From Actibacterium sp. 188UL27-1 (GTDB taxonomy: Bacteria > Pseudomonadota > Alphaproteobacteria > Rhodobacterales > Rhodobacteraceae): a stretch of 64,000 nt of DNA. Both the position numbers and the translations under genes were made by a program. This document shows, piece after piece, positions 28,567-37,773 of this stretch. How positions within the stretch are numbered: the stretch's first letter is position 1; each line of letters starts with the position of its first letter. Under the pieces are notes generated by a model, which searched no databases, was not told the DNA's origin, and saw only the letters and a program-made list of their open reading frames with translations. The stretch covers positions 362,773-426,772 of the forward strand of contig NZ_JAFEUL010000001.1 in assembly GCF_016901225.1 (NCBI RefSeq), in the 5' to 3' direction.

Positions 28567-29208
28567 GAAGCTGTCGAACCAGCGCCCCATACGGCCCCCT
28601 GCCGCTTCGGCCCGGTCACCGACACGGTCCAGCGCTTCGCCGACTTCGGCTAGGGCCGGGTCGATCCGTTTCCGACGAAACCGGCGGATCCGGGAGGTGA
28701 TGGCCCAGATGATGGCGCCAAAGATGATCAGGAAAAAGATGTTGAACCAAGGGATGATCCGGGTATCCGGCCCCTCAACAGGGCGTAGGCTGATCGCATT
28801 GGGAAAGATCGTCAGGAACTCACTGCGCCACCCGTAATGCCGAACGGCATACCATTCCGGCGCGCCTCGCGTGCTGATCGCATCCGATGCCTCGGCCTGC
28901 AGGTTGGAGCTGTCAAGCTTGAAGTATGGGGGCCAGCCGAAAAAGCCCGTATCCTCGTTGCGGTAGACCATCACCCGACCGTTAGTCCGCGTTGTATTGA
29001 TCTTGCGCAGGTCCCGGTTTTGAGCACTCGTCTCGTTGCCGCTATCTGCCTGGGCATAAAACATCCGATTCCAACCCGAGAAATCCTGGCGGATGATCTC
29101 GGTCCCCGTGACCCGGACGATATCGTGCTGCGGCAGCGTGTAATGCAGCATGGCCGCGATCAGAAGCCAGAAGATGGCCCACAAGGTCCAGCGGATATAG
29201 TAGAACAT
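28543..29208 (-). CDS. DUF1523 family membrane protein
   Basis: A 221-residue protein with an N-terminal membrane helix (about 5-25), a periplasmic domain (about 26-150, containing NGRVMVYRNEDTGFFGWPP and HYGWRSEFLTIFPNAIS) and a second helix (about 153-172), followed by a basic cytoplasmic tail with IRRFRRKRIDP. This is the layout of DUF1523 proteins, whose function is unknown. It is the last gene of an eight-gene minus-strand cluster, 10 bases after the small membrane gene. Its 3' end overlaps the DUF3237 remnant on the other strand. Confidence 0.8.
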   Translation of the reverse strand: MFYYIRWTLWAIFWLLIAAMLHYTLPQHDIVRVTGTEIIRQDFSGWNRMFYAQADSGNETSAQNRDLRKINTTRTNGRVMVYRNEDTGFFGWPPYFKLDSSNLQAEASDAISTRGAPEWYAVRHYGWRSEFLTIFPNAISLRPVEGPDTRIIPWFNIFFLIIFGAIIWAITSRIRRFRRKRIDPALAEVGEALDRVGDRAEAAGGRMGRWFDSFGGPENRR

Positions 29209-29218
29209 CGGGTTCTCC

Positions 29219-29482
29219 TCAGGCGTAGTTCGTCAGATACATTATGGTCGCCACCGTCACGACGGGCACGACATAGACCCCAAGCAGCAGTTTCTTCCTA
29301 AGGGACTGATCATACTCTTCCAACCCCTCGGCGATAAAGGTGTCGCGGTCTCCCGGGCCCTGTTCGGCATCCCATGTGCGGGCCAGGCGGCTGCGGCAGG
29401 TGGCGCGCGCATAGAGTGACAGGATAACGTAGACTACCGTCAAAAAGATCCCGGCAATCAGCAAAACCCGTAAAACAGCCAT
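29219..29482 (-). CDS. Small two-helix membrane protein
   Basis: An 87-residue protein with membrane helices at about 3-23 and 67-85, separated by a charged loop (WDAEQGPGDRDTFIAEGLE...). The ATG at 29482 follows GGAGG, which fixes the start; the longer open frame to 29836 lies inside the next gene. It sits 4 bases after the DUF6638-like gene and 10 before DUF1523, so all three are co-transcribed. I recognise no family. Confidence 0.7.
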   Translation of the reverse strand: MAVLRVLLIAGIFLTVVYVILSLYARATCRSRLARTWDAEQGPGDRDTFIAEGLEEYDQSLRKKLLLGVYVVPVVTVATIMYLTNYA

Positions 29483-29486
29483 CAAA

Positions 29487-30821
29487 CTACCTCCGTACCA
29501 TGGCGCCCCAGGGTCCGACCCGGCGGGTGACCGGTTCGGGTGGAGGCGTTTCCATCGGCGGGTCGCCGGGGCCGAACAGTGCCTCGCGTGCGCCCGTTTT
29601 GTCGATCTGATATTCGCGCGCCAGGTAGTCGGCGACAAAGGTTTTCTTGGCGTCGGGCCAATCCGCATAAAGCTGGTAGAACAGTTGCTTGTGGCAGATA
29701 AACAGTTGCCGGACATCCAGTGGGGCGCACTCGGCCAGAAGCTGATTGACCAGATCACGCTGCGGCCCGTTCGTGGCGCGCAGGGCGTAGAAATAGGCGG
29801 CATGGTCTGATCCGATGCGCGGCCAGGGCCCGTCATCCTCAGCCCATTTCAGCAGATCGTTCAGCCCCTCATAGGCGTCCGGCAAGTCCGGCCGCACCTT
29901 TTGCAGCAGCTTGCGTAGGGCGCGGCGGTCATCATTGGGCAGGTCGTGGCCCAGGTTTGTGGCCGTATCGACGGCGATGAAATCCATCTTCTGGCGCAGG
30001 ATGGCCGCGGAATCGAGTCCCTTTACCGTCACCACTTGTTCGGCCAGGTCATTGTCCTGCAGGAACGTGGCCAGCGCCGCATGGTCGCTGAGCGCGATGG
30101 TGTGATAGGGTAGGTCGCCTGTGCGGCTGGGGTCGACAGCGATCACGGTTTTCGGGTCGGTGTCGTGGAAGACATACATGCCGCCATGGTGCGCGGCCCA
30201 AAATGCCTCTTCGGTGAAGGTCGGCTCGGTCAGGACGATGGGGTTGCGGGTGACGTCGCCGGTTTTCTTGGCCAGTTCGATCATTTCCGCAATCAGCACG
30301 TCGTCGAACCAGGCGTCTGGTTCGTCGTGGAACCGTCTGATCCGGGTTTCCAGCGCGCTGGCATCGGCCACATGGGCCTCGGGCGTGTCGGCATGGATCG
30401 TAATCTTGCGAATATCCAGCAGTTGGGCGGGGGAGGCGACATCGAAGACCGAGTTCTCAAGCTCGCCCATCACGGCATCCCGCGCCGTCAGGGCAAAAAG
30501 TTGCGCCTCATTCTCCACGATAAACCGCCGCAGGATGTCGCGGGACATGGAGAATTGCGCGTTGAGCAGCGGCGCGGTCTTCTGCTCGGTCGTCAGGAGG
30601 ATAAACTGCCGGTTGCAGCCATTGTGGTTGAGATACAGGTCATCCCCCAATTCATGCCCGATCTCAGGCGAGAAGCCCGAGATATCCACATGAAAGTCCG
30701 GCAATTCCGTCCGCTTGCCCGTCAGCTTCTCCAACGCCCGGTTGTACCGCGCAATCAAAGCCGGAGATGACACCTCGACGAGGTTCCCAAACATCAAACC
30801 AAGGGTGATAAGACGTTTCAT
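29487..30821 (-). CDS. DUF6638-like protein of the AAA/TelA-like cluster
   Basis: A 444-residue soluble protein with no membrane segment or known catalytic motif. It begins MKRLITLGLMFGNLVEVSSP and contains FHVDISGFSPEIGHELGDD near residues 43-62 and a proline-rich end. I believe it corresponds to the family catalogued as DUF6638, but this is from memory. The start overlaps the stop of the upstream 208-aa gene in ATGA, so it is translationally coupled. Its position between an AAA+ ATPase and membrane proteins suggests a soluble partner of that machine. Confidence 0.65.
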   Translation of the reverse strand: MKRLITLGLMFGNLVEVSSPALIARYNRALEKLTGKRTELPDFHVDISGFSPEIGHELGDDLYLNHNGCNRQFILLTTEQKTAPLLNAQFSMSRDILRRFIVENEAQLFALTARDAVMGELENSVFDVASPAQLLDIRKITIHADTPEAHVADASALETRIRRFHDEPDAWFDDVLIAEMIELAKKTGDVTRNPIVLTEPTFTEEAFWAAHHGGMYVFHDTDPKTVIAVDPSRTGDLPYHTIALSDHAALATFLQDNDLAEQVVTVKGLDSAAILRQKMDFIAVDTATNLGHDLPNDDRRALRKLLQKVRPDLPDAYEGLNDLLKWAEDDGPWPRIGSDHAAYFYALRATNGPQRDLVNQLLAECAPLDVRQLFICHKQLFYQLYADWPDAKKTFVADYLAREYQIDKTGAREALFGPGDPPMETPPPEPVTRRVGPWGAMVRR

Positions 30822-31444
30822 GGGCGCACCCGCCCCAGTTTGTCTCCGAGATATTTTTCAACTGGTTCTAATGCTCTCAGAAAATCTTCTTGGAATGGAT
30901 CGTTAGTGTCGAACGCATCATCCATGATCTTGCGGTTTTCTTTGAGAAGCTGATTGTGAATGCGACGAGCCTCGGTTTCCTTTCTGGGATCCTGAGCCGC
31001 AAGGAAGTGACGAAGACATCGGCTAAGCTCATTTTCTAACTTCTTAATTTCAACAAACAACTCGCTGAAGCCATCGCCCCATAAACCACGCGATTCAGTT
31101 ATCAGTGCGGCTAGGTCGGTCCGGGTTCGTGCGACCTCGTCCCACCGACGCACATAAGCTCTTTCGAGTCCAATATAGAGCTTTTGATCCGGGTCGACTG
31201 GGTCAGTTTCATCTTTACTTGGTTGGGTCTCGTAACTGTAAACGCCCGGGCGGCGCACACCCTCAATGGCACTTCGATAGTGTTGCAAACTCACCAACAG
31301 GCGCCGCGATAAATCAAAATCCGCCTTAAAAACGTATTCACGTTTCCAAGTCTTGAGACCTCGCCAAGCTGTATAAGCACCTACCCCTGCTGCAGTGGGT
31401 AGGCCCAAATTTCTAACAAGTTCCGAGAATTCAAGTAGCGTCAC
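30818..31444 (-). CDS. AT-rich gene for a membrane-anchored helical protein, inserted in the cluster
   Basis: A 208-residue protein, probably with one N-terminal helix (about residues 12-28), then basic WRGLKTWKREYVF and a long charged, probably helical body. The GTG start overlaps the AAA ATPase stop (GTGA), and its stop overlaps the DUF6638-like start (ATGA). Base composition is clearly more AT-rich than that of its neighbours, with codons such as ATT, AAA and TTA that are rare around it. This suggests recent transfer into the operon. I recognise no family; its function is unknown. Confidence 0.7.
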   Translation of the reverse strand: MTLLEFSELVRNLGLPTAAGVGAYTAWRGLKTWKREYVFKADFDLSRRLLVSLQHYRSAIEGVRRPGVYSYETQPSKDETDPVDPDQKLYIGLERAYVRRWDEVARTRTDLAALITESRGLWGDGFSELFVEIKKLENELSRCLRHFLAAQDPRKETEARRIHNQLLKENRKIMDDAFDTNDPFQEDFLRALEPVEKYLGDKLGRVRP

Positions 31445-33369
31445 TGACTGTCCCCATACCGCCGCCGGGCCTCTTCCATCCTTGCCATGTCGCGGACGGC
31501 GTCCTCGATGGCGACTTCGTCGGATTTGTCTGCGTAGCGGAATTCACTGTCGGCGTAGCGGTTGATCTCCTGGATTACCATCTCGGTCGTGATGGGTTGG
31601 CGCAGCTCTTCGATCATCGCGCGCTTACGGTCATAGGGTTGGAAGAGGAACAGTTCGGGTTCTTCCATCCATTCATCGGGCAACTCAAAGTCCATGGCGC
31701 GGACCTTCACCGCATCGGTGATGTTCTTGATCGCGCGGCCGGTGAACCGTTCGTCTGCCTCTTGGATAGCTTTGAGATATGTGCCCAGCTTCGCGACCGT
31801 ATCCAGCGCGCCGACATCGCTGTGGACCTGATCGAAGACCTTCAGCAGCCCGTCCTCTTGCGGGCGATTATGGGATGCGAAGCTGGCGGTGACGGCGGAT
31901 TTGATCTCTTGCGCTGCGAATAGCTCATGCGTGCCCACCGGGATATCGTGGCTGCGGCCCATCAACAGGGAGAGGATATCGATATAATCCTCTCGCGTTT
32001 GCGGCCCGTCCACCAGAAAGCGCGCGCCCGCCCGCTGGCGCAAGGCGTCATCCACGTTCTCAGGGTAATTCGAGAACATGCCGAAAGTGCAGTTCCCGCG
32101 GATAACCGTGTTGGCCCCGGCGAAGCTCTCCATCAGGACGGCGGTGATCTCTAACTGGCCCGCGCTGGATTGCCGGTCGCCGCGTTTGCCCGCAAGTTGG
32201 TCGATGTCATCGACGGTGCCAAAGCCAATCACGCTGGGATCGATCACCGTATTGATGAAAGCCTTGGCATTCTGGCCCGATTTGCCCTGGTAGCTGTCGA
32301 TATTCTCGGTGCTCAGGTTCTGGTAGCGGAAGGGATAGCCCGCGATCTGGCAATAGTCGTGGATCAGCCCGGCCATCATCTGGATCAGGGTGGTCTTCCC
32401 CGTCCCCGGCGCGCCGTCGCCCATGAAGGTGAAGATGAACCCTCCCAGATCGGCGAAGGGGTTCAGCCGCCGGTCAAAATCATAGGCCATCAGCATCTTG
32501 GCCAAGCGCTGTGCCTGGTATTTGGCGATGTGGTTGCCCACGACTTCATGCGGTTTCTTGAATTGCATGGTCAGGGTCTGGCCCGTCGCGCGACTGGCGG
32601 GGGTGAAGCCTTGGATCGTCAGGTCGTCAGCGTCGATGCGGTAGGCGGCCTGGGTGAACGCGTCTAGCTGGGGGGCGGTCTGGGCGCGCAGGCTGACCTT
32701 TTCCATCAGTTGCTCGGCATAGGCCAGGACGGTCGCAATCAGATGGGCGGTGTCGGTGCTATGTTGCGCGATGTCCTGGTCCAACTCCCACAGCGCGCCA
32801 TGTAGGGCGAGAGGGGCGTTGTCCGTCAGCACTTCTTCGACCTCGCCAATTTCCACTGTGGTCTCACTTGCCTGATCGGCGAGGAGGAAGGACAGGGCAT
32901 TGGCGAAGCCGTGAAGCGCGATCAGCGCCTCTGCTACCAATTGTTCGGTGAAAAGGGTGCGCTTGTCGTCGCCCAAAGCGCCGCGAAAATTGGTTTTCTT
33001 CAGCGCGGCCAGCCCCGTCGCGTCGCTATAGGCTTCGGCCAAAGCCAGCCCGATGGCCAGCGCCCGGCGCAGGACGCGTAGTAACGTGGCCTGGGCGGGG
33101 GAGATCAGGGGATCGTCCCCAAGTGCCTCGATCCGGCCCAGGAGATGCACGCCTTCGGGCCGCGCGGTGGAGCGGGTGACCAGCCCGGGCGTGGTGGATC
33201 GGAACCGCCGCCTGGTGCCAATGCCGCTGGAGCGTTCCGCCGCTGGTGCCTTCGCCCCGCGGGCCAGCCGGGGTGTATGGTCCAGCCCGTCAAGCATGGC
33301 CATCGCGGCGTCATAATGGGCCTGAATGTCGTCTTCGCGCAGCTCCATCTGGTTGGCGGATAGGGTCAT
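31441..33369 (-). CDS. AAA+ ATPase of the uncharacterised eight-gene cluster
   Basis: A 642-residue protein with an N-terminal helical region (1-300) of no known family and an AAA+ core (about 310-480). Walker A is GDGAPGTGKTT at 317-327, Walker B IGFGTVDDID at 381-390, sensor-1-like MFSNYPENVDD near 431-441, and an arginine-finger-like DDALRQRAGARF at 440-451. The C-terminal helical region (480-642) ends in charged repeats. A second ATG eight codons in is possible. It lies 12 bases after the 377-aa gene and overlaps the next gene by 4. It resembles single-ring remodelling ATPases rather than helicases or proteases, but the target is unknown. Confidence 0.8.
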   Translation of the reverse strand: MTLSANQMELREDDIQAHYDAAMAMLDGLDHTPRLARGAKAPAAERSSGIGTRRRFRSTTPGLVTRSTARPEGVHLLGRIEALGDDPLISPAQATLLRVLRRALAIGLALAEAYSDATGLAALKKTNFRGALGDDKRTLFTEQLVAEALIALHGFANALSFLLADQASETTVEIGEVEEVLTDNAPLALHGALWELDQDIAQHSTDTAHLIATVLAYAEQLMEKVSLRAQTAPQLDAFTQAAYRIDADDLTIQGFTPASRATGQTLTMQFKKPHEVVGNHIAKYQAQRLAKMLMAYDFDRRLNPFADLGGFIFTFMGDGAPGTGKTTLIQMMAGLIHDYCQIAGYPFRYQNLSTENIDSYQGKSGQNAKAFINTVIDPSVIGFGTVDDIDQLAGKRGDRQSSAGQLEITAVLMESFAGANTVIRGNCTFGMFSNYPENVDDALRQRAGARFLVDGPQTREDYIDILSLLMGRSHDIPVGTHELFAAQEIKSAVTASFASHNRPQEDGLLKVFDQVHSDVGALDTVAKLGTYLKAIQEADERFTGRAIKNITDAVKVRAMDFELPDEWMEEPELFLFQPYDRKRAMIEELRQPITTEMVIQEINRYADSEFRYADKSDEVAIEDAVRDMARMEEARRRYGDSQ

Positions 33370-33381
33370 CGAGGTCTTTCC

Positions 33382-34515
33382 TTAACGATAGCTCAGCACG
33401 CGCCCGGTCGGGTGGACGACGAATTTGCGGACGGCGTGAAAACCGGGCGGATTGCGCTCGGCCAGTTCCTGATAGGGACGTTCGGGCAGGATGATGGCGC
33501 GTTCCGTGCGGGTGGCCCCTGTTTCGGCGCCTTTGCCCGAGAACGGGTCCAGTGCGTAGATCTGGCGCTCGACATGGCCGAACCAGCCTTCGGGCTGCAA
33601 TTCAACCCGTTCCGAGATCAGTTCTTCGGAGGTCCAGGCCAGCGCCCAGTCCTGACCCCGGGGGGCACGCGCTTCTTCCAGCACCTCACGCAACGGGCCG
33701 GATTGGCGAGTGAAGGCCGACGAATACATCGGCCCCACATGGAACCGGCGCAGACGTTTTGGGTGCAGGTCGTTGAAATCCTGATCGAAACCGCGGGCGA
33801 TTGTCACAAGTTTCAGCCCGGCCAGGGATTGTGCCATTAGATGCGCCTGGGCGGCGGGCCAACGGCTTTGATCCTTGGTCAACCAAAGACGACCGACATC
33901 TTCAACCTCCATTAAGTAAATTGTGGGAAGGTTAACTTGGCTGTCATAGACGGCCCAGTGGATCAGGAATTGGTTGCGATCGGCTCCAACCTGCCTTTGC
34001 CACAGCGCGACGGGATCGTTCTGCGCCCAGAACAGGTCCTTGCTAGCGTCAACTGCAAGCGTTTCGTAATAGAGCCGTTGGGAGAGCGCGAATTGCAACT
34101 TGGTTGGGACAGACAAATCGCCGAGGATCTGACGGATCATCTCGTCTTTCAATGCCTTGATGGGCGGCACCGCCGCCAGGTGCCGCCCCGCCTGCTGGGC
34201 GTCATTCGCGAGCGTCAGGACCTCTTGATAGACCGGAAATCCGCTTTCGACCGTGTCAAAGGATAAGCTGCCGAGCGGGCCGCCGGTTTCCCGCCCTGTC
34301 AGCAGGTATTTCATGCTCAGGGCCTTAAAGGTCTCTGACAAGCCGCGGATGTAGCGGCCCAGAATGTCGACCTCCGTCCGCGTCAGGCTGTTCTCGCCCT
34401 GCATGACCGTCGCCACACGGCCCAGATGCCCGGTGATGGCCTCGAACTTGGCAAAGTACCGGCGGGCGGCAAAGGTATCGGTCAGCCCAGCATGGGAACG
34501 GGTCAGATCAGTCAT
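33382..34515 (-). CDS. Uncharacterised 377-residue protein of the AAA cluster
   Basis: A soluble protein without signal peptide or membrane helices. The N-terminal 130 residues look helical (TDTFAARRYFAKFEAITGHL onwards) and the C-terminal part is mixed alpha/beta with many aromatics (HWAVYDSQVNLPTIYLMEVE, RLRRFHVGPMY). I recognise no domain. It overlaps the small membrane gene by 8 bases and precedes the AAA+ ATPase by 12, so it is likely made with it. An adaptor role for the ATPase is only a guess. Confidence 0.65.
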   Translation of the reverse strand: MTDLTRSHAGLTDTFAARRYFAKFEAITGHLGRVATVMQGENSLTRTEVDILGRYIRGLSETFKALSMKYLLTGRETGGPLGSLSFDTVESGFPVYQEVLTLANDAQQAGRHLAAVPPIKALKDEMIRQILGDLSVPTKLQFALSQRLYYETLAVDASKDLFWAQNDPVALWQRQVGADRNQFLIHWAVYDSQVNLPTIYLMEVEDVGRLWLTKDQSRWPAAQAHLMAQSLAGLKLVTIARGFDQDFNDLHPKRLRRFHVGPMYSSAFTRQSGPLREVLEEARAPRGQDWALAWTSEELISERVELQPEGWFGHVERQIYALDPFSGKGAETGATRTERAIILPERPYQELAERNPPGFHAVRKFVVHPTGRVLSYR

Positions 34516-34726
34516 CTCTGTCCTTGTCCATCGCGCGATGCTCCCGCCACAAAAGCATGACTAGAACGGCTGCAGCCATCAAGATGCCGGATATCCAGGT
34601 GAGCGGTGTGATCCACGGCGTCGTCGCCGCAAGGCCGAGCATCCAGTAGACCCCGCGGAAAGCCAGCAATCCCCCGCACAGGCACAAGATCGCGATCCAG
34701 TTTGCCCGTATGCGGGTCACGTGCAC
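34508..34726 (-). CDS. Small two-helix membrane protein of the AAA cluster
   Basis: A 72-residue protein with two hydrophobic helices (about 10-30 and 38-60) and a short charged C-terminus (REHRAMDKDRDD). It overlaps the 377-aa gene by 8 bases. No family is recognised. Alternative starts are few because the helices begin immediately. Confidence 0.6.
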   Translation of the reverse strand: MHVTRIRANWIAILCLCGGLLAFRGVYWMLGLAATTPWITPLTWISGILMAAAVLVMLLWREHRAMDKDRDD

Positions 34727-34823
34727 GGTCCCGGAAGCCCGCCCCGCACGCTACCGATCGGACAAAACCTCCCCGCAAATTCGACCACTGTCGAACCTTT
34801 TGCCCACACACACCTTGCTTGGA

Positions 34824-35900
34824 TCATGCGCCGTAGACGTTCTTGTCGTGCTTTTCGACGATGGCAGTGAACCGGCGGGCAAAACGCTCATCGGCTTTTT
34901 GTTTCTGCTCCAACACCTTGCGGGCAAAGACCATGTGGTCTTCGTGGCTTTCCATCATGTCGGCCATTCGGTCGTTGGTGGCGGTCCCGATGGCGGCCAT
35001 GGCGGCCTGCGCCTCCTTGTCGGTCTGCACGCCGATCTCGTTGATGCGGTGCGCCACATCCTGCTGCTGTGCTGTCTTCAGCGACTTTGACAATGCATCA
35101 TACAGAACGACCCGCTGCTTGGTATCTGTCTGCAACTTGTTGATCAGAACCATCTGGGTCGCGGCCTGGTTTTGCAGGCTGTCGACCCAGGTTTTGCCCT
35201 TTTCGATATAGCGTTCCAGCGTCTGGGATTTGGCCAGTTGAACCTGTTCGTCCTGCACCAGTTCATTATAGACGGTGTTCAGCGCGGCCAATTCGGTTTC
35301 CAGCATGGTGCGCGCCGCGGCATCCTGTTCGACGCTGATCCTATTCTCTAACTCAATGATCTTGGGGTCCATATCGGCGATCTTGGTACGGTTCTGCTCC
35401 AGCGTGCCTACGGTGGATTCCCGTTCTGCCAGGGTGTCGGACAAGTTCGCCTCGACCTTGTCTTTTTCGGTATTCAGCACCTCAAGCTGGCCTTGCAGCA
35501 GTTCCACAATCGTGTCCGATTTGCTGATCAGATCCTGCAGCTTGTCATCGATAGAGGCGGTGCGCATCCGCTCCTGCCGCATCGATTCTGCCTTGCCACG
35601 GGCAAAGATCCTGATCAGTTTTTCCATGCCGGTCAGGTTTCGCATCTCGTCAAAATCTTTGGAAAACCCAGCGGTTACATCATCCAGGCCCATGATCAGC
35701 TCGGCAATGTTGGCGTTCATCACTTCGGTATGGCTGTGCACATCGTCCAGCGTGGCGTTTTCGATATCGATAGAAATGTCGGCGCCCGTATCTATTTTTT
35801 GTCGAGCAGTGTCGATGCGGCCAGCAATATCTGCGATTTTGGACTTTGCCTCTTTCACCTGGGCCTGGCTTTCGCGGATTTGCGCATCAAAATTCGACAT
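34824..35900 (-). CDS. TelA-like coiled-coil protein (toxic anion resistance family-like)
   Basis: A 358-residue, almost wholly helical coiled-coil protein. The segment GMEKLIRIFARGKA (91-104) followed by long helices, a VEANLSDTLAERE stretch and the later helical MVLINKLQTDTKQRV block match the TelA/YaaN (toxic anion resistance) pattern: membrane-proximal GNKL-R-F-like motif, long helices, then a third block. Similarity is judged by eye. TelA-like proteins are linked to tellurite, antibiotic and envelope stress, but their mechanism is not known. It is the first gene of the minus-strand cluster, 97 bases before the next gene, and the ATG at 35900 is preceded by GAGGAG. Confidence 0.65.
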   Translation of the reverse strand: MSNFDAQIRESQAQVKEAKSKIADIAGRIDTARQKIDTGADISIDIENATLDDVHSHTEVMNANIAELIMGLDDVTAGFSKDFDEMRNLTGMEKLIRIFARGKAESMRQERMRTASIDDKLQDLISKSDTIVELLQGQLEVLNTEKDKVEANLSDTLAERESTVGTLEQNRTKIADMDPKIIELENRISVEQDAAARTMLETELAALNTVYNELVQDEQVQLAKSQTLERYIEKGKTWVDSLQNQAATQMVLINKLQTDTKQRVVLYDALSKSLKTAQQQDVAHRINEIGVQTDKEAQAAMAAIGTATNDRMADMMESHEDHMVFARKVLEQKQKADERFARRFTAIVEKHDKNVYGA

Positions 35901-36002
35901 CTGATCTCCTCAACTATTCGTGAACATCCCGTATATGGTGATGTTTATTTCAATTACATCCCATGCACTCGTAATTTCGAAACAATTCTACAAAACGCTA
36001 TC

Positions 36003-36576
36003 ATGGAGACTGTGACGGAAGAAAGACTGACAGATGGCGTGCGGGCGCGTCGCGTCGAATTAGTTGCGCTTAAGAAAGATTTAATACGCAACACAACGCT
36101 CCATCCCCCTGGTCTGAATTACCGCGAGATTTGCAGCGATGTCGCCGAACGGCTGGGCAAGGCTGGTTTCGCGGCTGAAATGTTCCGCGCCGAAGGGGGG
36201 GGCTGCCGAAAGCACCGCTCATCCAAGGTAGGAACGTCAGGGCGCGGCTGAGGCGTTCGTCGCGACAGGCCCCGATCATCAAGGCGCAATTGAGATCATT
36301 GCAGTCGCAGATGAAGAACCGGGCGGTTTTGGCGCCGTCGCCTACCTGGCCGAAAAGGGGTATTTCAGCCTGGATCGCGTGCAGCATGTCATCATCCCTG
36401 AACCATCGGACAAAGAATGTATCTGCGGTGGCCATCGCGATATCTGGTGGGCTGAGATCGAAACGAAGGGTCACATCGCCCGTGGTTCCGGTATCCTGGA
36501 TTTTGCTCATCCACCCGATGAATGGGTCAGCATAGATGACTTGGTCGACGGCGACACTGTCATGACCTTTCCATAG
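36003..36576 (+). pseudogene. Decayed M20 metallopeptidase / ArgE-DapE-like deacylase
   Basis: Frame one (from 36003) reads VALKKDLIRNTTLHPPGLNY and REICSDVAERLGKAGF, the M20 N-terminus. After a frameshift and an internal loss covering the metal-binding HxD region, another frame from 36241 reads AAEAFVATGPDHQGAIEII, DEEPGGFGAVAYLAEKGYFS and HVIIPEPSDKECICGGHRDI. After a second loss it ends GILDFAHPPDEWVSIDDLV, the M20 C-terminus. Intact enzymes of about 420 residues deacylate N-acyl amino acids; this copy keeps about 190 codons in two frames and cannot be active. Confidence 0.75.
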
Positions 36577-36664
36577 AAAAAGCAAGGATCAAGCTGCTTA
36601 AAGACCGGAACATCCCCGGTAGCCGGATCGTGACAAAGGCGTAGGGCCCAACGATATCGGAACC

Positions 36665-37651
36665 CTAACCCGCACCCCCATGACGGATCCGCGCCATCAT
36701 CTTTGCCTGGGCCGCGTCGGTGCCGTCGTGGAACGTGCCCATCCAGTCATCCAGCGGCACCACCCCGTCCGCATAGTTACAGTGGAAATACCGGTGATGC
36801 AGGTAGTGGGCATAACTATGGGTGTTCATCGCCCTGTCGGCGCCCATCACGACCCTGTCAAAACCCACATGCCCTTGCGCCGGGCTCAAACCCGCATGCA
36901 GTAGATGAAACACCGCATGGACGGGGTGCGACGGCAGGACCAGATGGAGCAATGCGCCCGAGAAATACAAGACATGTTCCGCCGGATGCATCGACAGCCC
37001 CGACCACGGCCCTGGATTAATGTTCCTGTGATGCAGGCTGTGGATCCATCTATATAGCGGCTCGACATGGATGAGACGGTGAATGGCGTAAAAGTGGATG
37101 TCCCGGATCATTGGGATCAGAACCAACAGGGCGACAAACCAGACCGGGTTCTCCGACCAGGCCAGCCAAGGAACATGGCCATTGGCAAAGGCCCACAGGA
37201 TCAGCACCTCATAGGCTGTCCAGATCGGCACCGCGCTGGCAAAGGTCCAAACCATGTTATCTGGTGTTTGTCGTCCAAACAGGAACGTTTTATGCGACTG
37301 GTCCGGCCAGTTGGCATTGAACTTGAATGCTGTTCCTTGCGCGCGCAGGATGTACATCCTTACGTGCCACGCGCCGTAAAACACCGCGACAAGCGCCGCA
37401 TTGCGCAGGAACAACCATCCGATCCAATCCGGGCGGAGCGTTCGTAAATCCTCGATCGGCGGCGTCAGCCAGAACCAGAAAGCCGCGGCCAGGGCGGCGT
37501 AAAACAGGTTCCACGGTGCGAAATAACTGGGCAGCCACGCCACGAACCGTCGCATTCTGAACGGCCATTCGAAGACCGGCGGATAGCCGATCGCCTTGTG
37601 CGGCTTCCAATATCCCCGACTGTCGCGCGTCCCAAATGCATCATCCCGCAT
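36665..37651 (-). CDS. Fatty acid hydroxylase / sterol desaturase superfamily protein
   Basis: A 328-residue membrane di-iron enzyme. The histidine clusters are HRLIH, HSLHH and HYLHH followed by YFH (about residues 200-300), placed after four to five helices, as in the fatty acid hydroxylase superfamily. GGGAGGAAAG precedes the ATG at 37651; an ATG seven codons upstream is less likely. The substrate is unknown; carotenoid, sterol-like or ornithine-lipid hydroxylases belong to the same superfamily. It is divergent from the solute-binding gene. Confidence 0.85.
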   Translation of the reverse strand: MRDDAFGTRDSRGYWKPHKAIGYPPVFEWPFRMRRFVAWLPSYFAPWNLFYAALAAAFWFWLTPPIEDLRTLRPDWIGWLFLRNAALVAVFYGAWHVRMYILRAQGTAFKFNANWPDQSHKTFLFGRQTPDNMVWTFASAVPIWTAYEVLILWAFANGHVPWLAWSENPVWFVALLVLIPMIRDIHFYAIHRLIHVEPLYRWIHSLHHRNINPGPWSGLSMHPAEHVLYFSGALLHLVLPSHPVHAVFHLLHAGLSPAQGHVGFDRVVMGADRAMNTHSYAHYLHHRYFHCNYADGVVPLDDWMGTFHDGTDAAQAKMMARIRHGGAG

Positions 37652-37773
37652 GGGCTTTCCTCCCGCTCGCACTTAGCCAAACGCGAAATCGATGTGTCAA
37701 GCGGCCAAACGATGGGTGGACCCGCCCCGCGGTTCACGGCAATATCTGCGCACGTTTAGGTGGAGGACCCAAG

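Noticed and set aside
36070-36585. Minus-strand gene opposite the M20 fragments
   Set aside because: The plus strand matches M20 peptidase segments in order; the minus frame has no recognisable content.
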